From Deltaproteobacteria bacterium (GTDB lineage Bacteria; Desulfobacterota; Deferrimicrobia; Deferrimicrobiales; Deferrimicrobiaceae), in NCBI GenBank assembly GCA_021802685.1, contig JAJZRM010000050.1, forward strand, positions 1-11,336: a stretch of 11,336 bases of DNA. Reading direction: 5' to 3'. Shown one piece after another: positions 1 to 8,220 of this stretch (within the stretch, counting starts at the first letter, position 1; each line of letters begins with the position of its first letter). The position numbers were made by a program, and so were the translations under genes. Below the pieces are notes generated by a model that was not told where the DNA came from, ran no database searches, and saw only the letters and a list, made by a program, of their open reading frames with translations.

Positions 1-464
1 CCCACGAGATGGCCCACGTGCGGAACCGGGACATCCTGATCGGCACGGTGGCGGCCACCCTGGCGGGAGCCATCATGATGCTCGCCAACATGGCCCGGTT
101 CGCCGCGATCTTCGGCGGCGGCCGGGACGACCGCGACGGGGGCGGAGGGCTTCAACTGCTCGCGATGGCGATCGTGGCCCCGCTCGGCGCGATGATGGTC
201 CAGATGGCCGTATCCCGGTCGCGGGAGTACCTGGCCGACGAGACGGGCGCGGCCTTCTGCGGGAGGCCGGAGGCGCTGGCCCGCGCCCTCGGGAAGATTT
301 CGGGCTATTCGCGGCAGGTGCCGATGCACGCCTCCCCCGCCACGGCCCACATGTTCATCATGAGCCCGCTGACCGGCGGCGGCCTCATGAGCCTGTTCAG
401 CACCCACCCGCCCGTCGAGAAGCGGATCGAGCGGCTGCTCGCCATGCGGGGGATCTCCCGGTAA
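1..464 (+). CDS. htpX: HtpX-like M48 membrane zinc metalloprotease, 3' part only
   Basis: The window opens inside the zinc-binding helix: in frame 3 the first codons read HEMAH (3-17), an HEXXH motif, so the gene starts upstream and the ATG at 9 is not its start. About 153 residues remain. Two hydrophobic stretches follow (bases 33-110 and 150-215), then SREYLADE, whose Glu matches the third zinc ligand of M48B proteases, and the HtpX-typical tail FSTHPPVEKRIERL near the end. HtpX proteases sit in the inner membrane with a cytoplasmic active site and degrade damaged membrane proteins. The order HEXXH, hydrophobic hairpin, Glu ligand, STHPP tail is as in the family, and the part seen is not broken. 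It is the first visible gene of the quality-control operon and ends 14 nt before the next start. Confidence 0.9.
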   Translation, partial: HEMAHVRNRDILIGTVAATLAGAIMMLANMARFAAIFGGGRDDRDGGGGLQLLAMAIVAPLGAMMVQMAVSRSREYLADETGAAFCGRPEALARALGKISGYSRQVPMHASPATAHMFIMSPLTGGGLMSLFSTHPPVEKRIERLLAMRGISR

Positions 465-478
465 GGGAGAATAATTCC

Positions 479-2749
479 ATGATGGAAATATCGTTCTACC
501 GGGAGAAGCTTTCCGAATCCGGGCACCGCGTGCTGAACGCCTCGATCGAGGAGTCCCAGCGCCGGCACCATTACTACCTCGGGCTCGAACACCTCTTCAT
601 CGCGTTCGCCGAGGAGGAGAAGACGCTGTTCCGCGAGCTCATGGCGTCCATCGGGCTCAACGTGGAGGCGGTCCAGTATTCGGTCAACGAGCACCTCAAC
701 ATTTCCCGCCAGTACCTGGGAGTCGGGCTGAAAGTGCCCCCGGCCACCAAGCAGGTCTTCCGGGTGGCGTGGGAGACGGCGCAGCGGAACCGGCGGGCGC
801 AGATCGACGCGGCGGACCTGTTCCTCGGCATCTTCCACGAGGTGCATTCCATCCCCGCCCGGATCCTCAAGAGCTACGGCGTGGACCCGTCCGTCGCGCT
901 CTCCCGGTTCGCCTCGCAGCTGCGCAGCCGGGAGGAGAAGGTCGAGGAGTTCCGGAAGCGGTACGAGCTCCCGGCGAACCTTCGGACCTTCGCCGTCAAC
1001 CTGAACCTCCTGGCCCGGGAAGGAAAGATCCCTCCCATCATCGGCAGGGATGCGGAGATCGACCAGATCGTCGAGTATCTCTGCCACAAGGACCGTTGCA
1101 ATTCGGTGATGATCCTCGGCGACCCCGGCGTGGGGAAGACCGCCGTGGTCGAGGGTCTTGCGATGCGCCTCGAGTACGAGCCGCACCGGGTGCCCGAGCG
1201 GCTGAGGGGACACCAGGTGGTCAACCTGCAGATGAACACGGTGGTGGCGGGCACCGTCTTCCGCGGCATGTTCGAGGACCGGATCGAGAAGGTGATCTCC
1301 GAGGTCAAGGAGCGGAAGAACATCATCCTGTTCATCGACGAGGCGCACACGCTGGTCGGCGCGGGGTCCGCCATGGGCGTTCCATCCGACGCGGCGAACA
1401 TCTTCAAGTCCGCCCTGGCGCGCGGCGAGGTCCAGATCATCGGCGCCACGACGGGCACGGAGTACAAGGAAATCGTCCAGGAGGACGAGGCGCTCGCACG
1501 GCGGTTCCGGGTGGTCCGGATCGGCGAACCGACGCTGGACGAGACGCGGGAGATCCTCATGGGCCTGAAGCCAAGGCTGGAGGTGAACTACGGCGTGACG
1601 ATCCGGGAGGAGGCGATCGATTTCGCCCTTTCCATGGCCGACCGGTATGCCCGGTCGCTCCGGCTTCCCGACAAGGTGATCAACTGGATCGACACGGCGT
1701 GCGTCCGCGTGGAGATCCGCGGGGACGACGAGAAGGAGGTCGCCGCGAAGGACGTCCTCGATGTGATATCGACCGAGACGAAGAACCCGCCGGACCTCAT
1801 CTGCCGCGACGTGATCGACCGTTTCGGGGACATCGAGGAGCGCATATCCCGGCGGCTGGTCGGGCAGAAGGAGGCCGTCACCGCGGTGGCCAAGGCGCTT
1901 CGGATGAACAAGGGGCCCCTGAAGGCGAACATCTACCGGCCGGACGGGGTGCTCCTGTTCCTCGGACCCACCGGAGTGGGCAAGACGGAAATGGCGAAGG
2001 CCCTCGCGGAGTACCTGTTCGGAGACGAACGGCACATGGTCCGGGTGGACATGTCCGAATACCGCGACGGGGCGCTGGCGGTCGACAAGCTCATCGGCAT
2101 GCCCCGGGGCATCGTGGGATCCGAGCGCGGCGGGATCCTGACGAACCAGGTGAAGGACAACCCGTACACCGTGGTCCTCCTGGACGAGATCGAGAAGGCG
2201 GACACGTACGTCCACAATCTCTTTCTCCAGGCGTTCGACGAGGGGTGGCTGACCGACGGGCGCGGGAAGAAGGTGTACTTCTCCGACACGATCATCATCA
2301 TGACCAGCAACCTGGGCGCGGAGGAGCTTTCCAAGCTGAGCCGGCCGATGGGGTTCGGAACCGGAACGGGCGATTTCGAACCGGTCCGCAAGGCCGTCCT
2401 CAAGGCGGCGGAGAACCGGTTCACCCCGGAGTTCATCAACCGCCTCGACGACATCATCGTCTTCGCTCCCCTGTCGTTCGAGGAGGTCCGGAAGATCGCG
2501 GCCATATACCTCGACTCGATCCGCAAGATGATGGGCTCCCACGGCAAGACCCTCGTCGTTTCGGACGCGGCGCTCTCCTCCCTGGCCCGCACGGGCTTCT
2601 CCGTCAAGTACGGGGCGCGGTTCCTGAAACGCGGCATCGACGAGAAGGTGAAGATGCCCGTGACGCTCCATTGGAAGGAGTCCGACCACTTCCTCGTCGA
2701 AGAGGTCGGGGGGGAAGCGGTCGTCGTCACGCAGAAAGTGCCGGTCTGA
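479..2749 (+). CDS. ClpA/ClpC-type double AAA+ unfoldase with an atypical D2 pore loop
   Basis: This 756-residue ATPase probably unfolds substrates for ClpP. Residues 1-150 form a two-repeat Clp N domain. D1 carries Walker A GDPGVGKTA (214-222), Walker B ILFIDE (283-288), and Arg-Arg at 341-342. D2 carries Walker A GPTGVGKTE (496-504), Walker B VVLLDE (565-570), sensor-1 MTSN, the finger Arg in FINRLD (R655) and a sensor-2 GAR (712-714). No coiled-coil M domain lies between D1 and D2, so it is not ClpB. MGFG (624-627) sits where ClpA, ClpC and ClpX carry their [LIVMP]-G-[FL] ClpP-docking tripeptide. The D1 pore loop is VFRG (usually KYRG). The D2 loop is GIVGS where relatives have GYVGY/F, so both aromatics are lost. 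AGGGAGA (464-470) is a good ribosome site for the ATG at 479; a second ATG follows directly. The fold and ATPase call is secure; the ClpP partnership is inferred. Confidence 0.92.
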   Translation: MMEISFYREKLSESGHRVLNASIEESQRRHHYYLGLEHLFIAFAEEEKTLFRELMASIGLNVEAVQYSVNEHLNISRQYLGVGLKVPPATKQVFRVAWETAQRNRRAQIDAADLFLGIFHEVHSIPARILKSYGVDPSVALSRFASQLRSREEKVEEFRKRYELPANLRTFAVNLNLLAREGKIPPIIGRDAEIDQIVEYLCHKDRCNSVMILGDPGVGKTAVVEGLAMRLEYEPHRVPERLRGHQVVNLQMNTVVAGTVFRGMFEDRIEKVISEVKERKNIILFIDEAHTLVGAGSAMGVPSDAANIFKSALARGEVQIIGATTGTEYKEIVQEDEALARRFRVVRIGEPTLDETREILMGLKPRLEVNYGVTIREEAIDFALSMADRYARSLRLPDKVINWIDTACVRVEIRGDDEKEVAAKDVLDVISTETKNPPDLICRDVIDRFGDIEERISRRLVGQKEAVTAVAKALRMNKGPLKANIYRPDGVLLFLGPTGVGKTEMAKALAEYLFGDERHMVRVDMSEYRDGALAVDKLIGMPRGIVGSERGGILTNQVKDNPYTVVLLDEIEKADTYVHNLFLQAFDEGWLTDGRGKKVYFSDTIIIMTSNLGAEELSKLSRPMGFGTGTGDFEPVRKAVLKAAENRFTPEFINRLDDIIVFAPLSFEEVRKIAAIYLDSIRKMMGSHGKTLVVSDAALSSLARTGFSVKYGARFLKRGIDEKVKMPVTLHWKESDHFLVEEVGGEAVVVTQKVPV

Positions 2750-3255
2750 TGGCGGACGAAAAAGAAGACAAGGGGTTCCGCGTGATCGACCGGAGGGGGC
2801 GGGAGGAATCGCCTCCTCCCGCGCCTTCCGCTTCCGCCCCGCCGCCCGCGGCGCAAGCGGATAAAGCCCCTTCCGCGCCCCCCGTCCCTCCGCAGTCCTC
2901 GGCGCCCCCAGGGAACCTCCAGGGATCCGAACGTGTCAAAGAGGAGAAAGGCCGCGGCGATGCGGCCCCGATGGTGGGCGCTCCCCGGTTCCTCGACCTC
3001 GTCGAGTCGCTCCAGATGGGCGCGATGGCGAATCTCGGCATGCTCCAGGCAAGGGACGGCAGCCGCACCCCGGTGAACCTGCCGGGGGCGAAGGACGCCA
3101 TCGACCTGCTGGGGGTTCTCCAGGAGAAGACACGCGGGAACCTGGACAAGGACGAGGAAGAGGTGCTGCGGGAAGGGCTCTACCACCTCCGCATGGCCTA
3201 CATGGCGCTGATGAACGCCCCCCCGGGCGGCCGGGGAAAGGGAGGAGAAAAATAG
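2749..3255 (+). CDS. DUF1844 domain protein with a Pro/Ala-rich N-terminal linker
   Basis: A 168-residue protein of unknown function. Residues 1-20 are highly charged, 20-60 are a low-complexity Pro/Ala/Ser linker, and 78-155 form a compact helical domain with the DUF1844 pattern: FLDLVESLQMGAM, an LGM segment, an NLPGAKDAIDLLGVL helix, EKTRGNL, and a final LYHLRMAYM helix. No signal peptide or membrane segment is visible, so it is probably cytoplasmic. Its ATG overlaps the Clp stop (TGATG, 2747-2751), and its TAG shares a G with the GTG start of the next gene, so its translation is likely coupled to both. No biochemical role is known to me for DUF1844. Its position between an unfoldase and a protease would suit an adaptor or accessory factor, but that is inference from position alone. 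Confidence 0.85.
   Translation: MADEKEDKGFRVIDRRGREESPPPAPSASAPPPAAQADKAPSAPPVPPQSSAPPGNLQGSERVKEEKGRGDAAPMVGAPRFLDLVESLQMGAMANLGMLQARDGSRTPVNLPGAKDAIDLLGVLQEKTRGNLDKDEEEVLREGLYHLRMAYMALMNAPPGGRGKGGEK
3241..3248 (+). promoter_or_regulatory. Strong Shine-Dalgarno for the GTG-start protease gene
   Basis: GGAGGAGA lies inside the last codons of the DUF1844 gene, 6 nt before the GTG at 3255-3257. It supports GTG as the true start of the Do-like protease, with the G shared with the TAG stop of the upstream gene (3253-3255). No ATG in that frame offers a comparable site. Confidence 0.75.
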
Positions 3256-4715
3256 TGGTCCGGAAAAGCAAGGTGATCGTTCTCCTGGCCGCGGCGGTCG
3301 CCGCGGGAGTCATTCTGTCGGCGGGACTGAACCTGTCCCCCACGACGCATGCCCTATGGGGCGGGAAGGACAAGCCCGCCGTGGTCCCCGCCGCGGCGGA
3401 GGTCCGGATGCTCCCCGTGGACATCCCCACGCTCGTGAAGGAAGTGTCGTCGTCCGTGGTCAACATCTCCACCACCCAGGTGGTGAAATTCGACCGCCCG
3501 CGGATGCGGTCCCCCTTCGGGCGGCAGGATCCGTTCGAGGAGTTCTTCCAAAACTTCTTCGGGAACATGCCGCGGGAGCAGAAACGCCGGTCCCTCGGAT
3601 CGGGATTCATCGTTTCGGAGGACGGGTACATCCTCACGAACGCCCATGTCGTGGAGAAGGCCGACGACGTGACCGTGACGCTGCTCGACAAGGAGGAATT
3701 CAAGGCGAAGGTCGTCGGGACCGATCCGAGGACCGACATCGCCCTGATCAAGATCGCGGCGAAAAAGAAACTGCCCTATGTCGGACTGGGGAACAGCGAG
3801 AAGCTCGATGTGGGCGAATGGGTGGTGGCCATCGGCAACCCTTTCGGCCTCGGGCACACGGTGACCGCCGGGATCGTCAGCGCCAAGGGGCGGATCATCG
3901 GTTCCGGACCGTACGACGACTTCATCCAGACCGACGCCTCGATCAACCCCGGCAACTCCGGGGGACCGCTCTTCAACCTGAAGGGCGAGGTCGTCGGGAT
4001 CAACACCGCGATCATCCAGGGAGGGCAGGGCATCGGGTTCGCCACGCCGATCCAGCTGGCCAAATCGATCCTCGGGCAGTTGAAGGAAAAGGGGAAAGTC
4101 ACCCGCGGATGGCTGGGAGTCTACATCCAGCGGCTTTCGCCCGACGTGGCCGAGAACCTGGGAGTGCGTGAAAAGCACGGCGCGCTGGTGTCCGACGTGA
4201 CCAAGGACGGTCCCGCCGAGAAGGCGGGGATCCGGTCCGGCGACGTGATCGTGGCGTTCGACGGGAAGGAGATCCGTGACGAGCACGAGCTGCCCGCGCT
4301 GGTGGCGGTCACCAAGCCCGGCGCGAAGGTGAACGTCAAGGTCATCCGGGACGGGAAAGAGCAGACGATTCCCGTGACCATCGCCGAGATGGCAGGGGAA
4401 CCCGGGAAGCCCGCCGCCCACCCCGACCTGACGAAGGGAGTGGGGCTGACGGTCCAGGACATCACCCCCGAGATCGCCCAGCGTTTCGAGATCGGCAACG
4501 CCAAGGGCGTCCTGGTCACCTCCGTGGAGGGCGGCAGCCCGGCGGACGAGGCCGGGTTCCAGGAGGGGGACATCGTCCGGCAGGTCAACCGGCAGCCGGT
4601 TCCCAACGTGGCGGAGTTCGCGAAGCTGATGAAGAAGTTCAAGGGCGACAAGACCATCCTGTTCCTGGTGGAGCGGGGGGAAAGCCGCATGATCCTCGCG
4701 GTGACGATGAAGTAA
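3255..4715 (+). CDS. htrA: Do-like periplasmic serine protease (DegP/DegQ/HtrA) with two PDZ domains
   Basis: A 486-residue protease/chaperone of the HtrA family that degrades or holds misfolded envelope proteins. Residues 3-25 form a basic-then-hydrophobic export signal, with a possible signal peptidase site after THA (31-33). The trypsin-like domain (about 60-275) has the complete triad: H131 in TNAHVV, D161 in RTDIALIK, and S235 in NPGNSGGPL. PDZ1 spans about 285-375 and PDZ2 about 395-485, each with its GDVI or GDIV segment. The stretch before the His loop is Phe-rich (FEEFFQNFFG, residues 94-103), as in the regulatory LA loop, and is fairly short, closer to DegQ than DegP. The start is GTG behind a strong Shine-Dalgarno. 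It lies 21 nt upstream of clpB in the same operon. No damage is visible; the exact subfamily is not settled. Confidence 0.95.
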   Translation: MVRKSKVIVLLAAAVAAGVILSAGLNLSPTTHALWGGKDKPAVVPAAAEVRMLPVDIPTLVKEVSSSVVNISTTQVVKFDRPRMRSPFGRQDPFEEFFQNFFGNMPREQKRRSLGSGFIVSEDGYILTNAHVVEKADDVTVTLLDKEEFKAKVVGTDPRTDIALIKIAAKKKLPYVGLGNSEKLDVGEWVVAIGNPFGLGHTVTAGIVSAKGRIIGSGPYDDFIQTDASINPGNSGGPLFNLKGEVVGINTAIIQGGQGIGFATPIQLAKSILGQLKEKGKVTRGWLGVYIQRLSPDVAENLGVREKHGALVSDVTKDGPAEKAGIRSGDVIVAFDGKEIRDEHELPALVAVTKPGAKVNVKVIRDGKEQTIPVTIAEMAGEPGKPAAHPDLTKGVGLTVQDITPEIAQRFEIGNAKGVLVTSVEGGSPADEAGFQEGDIVRQVNRQPVPNVAEFAKLMKKFKGDKTILFLVERGESRMILAVTMK

Positions 4716-4736
4716 CCGGTTTCCCGGGAGAGAAAA

Positions 4737-7325
<2,589 letters not shown>

Positions 7326-7338
7326 TAGAGGGATCAGA

Positions 7339-7395
7339 GGGGGACATACTTCGCTTCAAACCGGGGAGGAAGGGGAAGTGTGTCCCCTTCACTTC
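7339..7395. repeat. REP-like inverted repeat with alternative hairpins
   Basis: GGGGACATACTTC (7340-7352) and GAAGTGTGTCCCC (7375-7387) are inverted copies over 13 bp with one mismatch and a 22-nt spacer. The right arm can also form two local hairpins: GAAGGGGA/TCCCCTTC (7369-7376/7383-7390, 6-nt loop) and GAAGTG/CACTTC (7375-7380/7390-7395). Overlapping palindromes of this GGGGACA...TGTCCCC type resemble extragenic REP elements mobilised by REP-associated tyrosine transposases (TnpA-REP). No such transposase is in the window. T6 at 7402-7407 lies 11 nt after the nearest stem, so a role as clpB transcription terminator is possible but weak. Confidence 0.6.
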
Positions 7396-7545
7396 AGCAC
7401 GTTTTTTCCCTTTTTGAGGATGTTATCGGCGGCGCGCTGCAGGCGGGTCTGTGCGGCATGGGCGTCCGTCCGGTCCCGCACCTCCGCTATCAGGTCGGTG
7501 AGCCTTTCTGCGTAAAACCGCGTTCCTTGCGCGGTTGGGCGAGCC
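7389..7545 (-). pseudogene. Orphan 3' tail of an unrecognised minus-strand gene
   Basis: Reading leftwards, about 45 residues end in a stop at 7391-7389. The sequence runs from TRFYAERLTDLIAEV through RTDAHAAQTRLQRAADNI to LKKGKNVLK. It is helical, amphipathic and charged, like the C-terminus of a real protein, unlike the basic, proline-poor nonsense that precedes it in the same frame. Upstream of about 7545 that frame runs antisense to the HicA remnant, so the authentic part seems cut off there. I do not recognise the family. It may equally be a chance open frame; confidence is low. Confidence 0.3.
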
Positions 7546-7551
7546 TGGCGC

Positions 7552-7728
7552 CGGAAACTCTTGGAGAAAGCCCGGAACAACCCGGCCGGCATTCGCTTCC
7601 AGGAGATCTGTCTCCTGGCCGAACACATGGGGTTCGTCTTCCAGGACCGCAACGGGATGGCCAAGCCGTACCAGGTGAAGCAGCTGCTTGCCGTGATCGA
7701 AAAATATCGGTTGGGAGAAGAGGAATGA
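7552..7728 (+). pseudogene. hicA: HicA-family mRNA interferase remnant, catalytic core deleted
   Basis: In frame 1, open from 7516 to the TGA at 7726-7728, the translation starts RRKLLEKARNNPAGIRF, continues QEICLLAEHMGF, and ends MAKPYQVKQLLAVIEKYRL. Both ends match the HicA subfamily whose C-terminus reads AKPYQVRQ...IEKY. In that family a segment of roughly 25 residues with the catalytic Gly-Ser-His and a following Asn-Leu-Gln lies between the GF and the AKPYQV parts. Here GFVF is followed directly by QDRNG, so the core and active-site His are missing while the frame is kept. No ATG, GTG or other good start precedes the helix; the first ATG is at 7627. The stop overlaps the hicB start (ATGA), the usual hicAB arrangement. 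The toxin is almost certainly inactive. Confidence 0.65.
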
Positions 7729-8036
7729 AGTACGCCATCGTGGTTGCCTACAGCGACGAGAACAAAGGGTATATCGCGACGGTTCCGGAGCTTCCGGGAT
7801 GCTCCGCGTTCGGAGACACGGAAGAGGAGGCGATCAAGGAAGCGAAGGTCGCAGCACAGCTCTGGCTCTCCGCCGCAAGGAAGGCAAAGCGTCCGGTCCC
7901 GGAGCCGATCGTCGAGAAGACGTTCAAAGGGCGGTTCCCCTTGCGCATCCCGGAGGACCTTCGTCGCCGGCTGGAGCTGGAAGCCAAGCGGAGAGGCGTC
8001 TCGTTGAATGAACTGATCCTCCAGAAGATCGCCTGA
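7725..8036 (+). CDS. hicB: HicB-family antitoxin
   Basis: A 103-residue antitoxin. Residues 1-60 have the HicB partial RNase-H-like fold signature (YAIVVAYSDENKGYIATVPEL, PGCSAFGDTEEEAIKEA). Residues 68-103 form a ribbon-helix-helix DNA-binding tail (FPLRIPEDLRRRLELEA, then GVSLNELILQKIA). In hicAB modules HicB binds HicA and represses its own operon through the RHH domain. GGGAG (7713-7717) lies 7 nt before the ATG, and the ATG overlaps the stop of the hicA remnant. The reading frame is intact although its toxin partner is not, so this is an orphan antitoxin. It could still act as a regulator, or neutralise a related HicA elsewhere in the genome. The same frame is open upstream to about 7380, but homology begins only at this ATG. 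Confidence 0.88.
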   Translation: MKYAIVVAYSDENKGYIATVPELPGCSAFGDTEEEAIKEAKVAAQLWLSAARKAKRPVPEPIVEKTFKGRFPLRIPEDLRRRLELEAKRRGVSLNELILQKIA

Positions 8037-8059
8037 CGACTTCCGTTCCGATCCTGCGC

Positions 8060-8100
8060 GGGGGCTGCCGGGTTTCGACAGGATACCGCGTCAGAACGTC
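8060..8100 (+). ncRNA. ssrA: Possible 5' fragment of tmRNA (ssrA)
   Basis: GGGGCTG (8061-8067), then GGGTTTCGACAGG (8070-8082), follows the hallmark 5' end of tmRNA: a GGGGCTG-type acceptor strand, a short gap, then GG-n-TTCGAC-n-GG. What follows shows no recognisable tag-peptide frame ending in ALAA-stop. A complete tmRNA of about 350 nt would run into garD. No matching 3' acceptor/T-arm end (a GGTTCGA...CCCC-type sequence) is seen on the plus strand before 8500. If real, it is a truncated remnant whose right limit I cannot place; it could be a chance match over about 20 informative positions. Confidence 0.35.
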
Positions 8101-8137
8101 GGGGCGGCTAAGCGGAGATGTTCTTCCGCAGCGGTTC

Positions 8138-8157
8138 CTCGTCATCTCTCGTCATCT
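8138..8157 (+). repeat. 10-bp perfect tandem duplication
   Basis: CTCGTCATCT occurs twice in direct succession (8138-8147, 8148-8157) in the non-coding stretch between hicB and garD. Nothing else in the window repeats it. Polymerase slippage or the footprint of a small insertion could account for it. Confidence 0.7.
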
Positions 8158-8220
8158 AAAGAAACCTTATGGCCATGGCCATGCCTGCGTTATCGTTGTC
8201 GCCGTTGGGATACACGAACC

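Larger units (their letters stand above)
7326..7724. other. Non-coding/debris interval between clpB and hicB
   Basis: About 400 bases without an intact gene. From left to right it holds the REP-like inverted repeats (7339-7395), a T-rich stretch (7402-7415), a minus-strand orphan reading-frame tail (7389 to about 7545), and the HicA remnant on the plus strand (from about 7552). I see no convincing sigma-70-type promoter for hicB. The patchwork suggests successive insertions and deletions downstream of the clpB operon. Confidence 0.7.

Noticed and set aside
305..2689. A 794-codon open frame on the minus strand opposite htpX and the Clp gene
   Set aside because: It mirrors the codons of two clearly recognised genes, has no domain of its own, and is rich in Arg/His/Asp/Leu as usual for antisense frames in GC-rich DNA.
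7369..7415. Rho-independent terminator for clpB
   Set aside because: An 8-bp GC stem exists, but T6 begins 11 nt after it instead of directly, and the stem is part of a larger REP-like palindrome. Termination may still occur here, but the sequence does not show it clearly.
7380..7724. N-terminal extension of hicB (frame open from 7380)
   Set aside because: The extra 115 residues show no HicB homology and run across the HicA remnant in another frame; the ATG at 7725 has a ribosome site and matches the family's N-terminus.
8169..8182. Terminator for garD at the ATGGCC palindrome
   Set aside because: The palindrome leaves only a 4-bp stem with a 4-nt loop and lacks a proper T-run; too weak.
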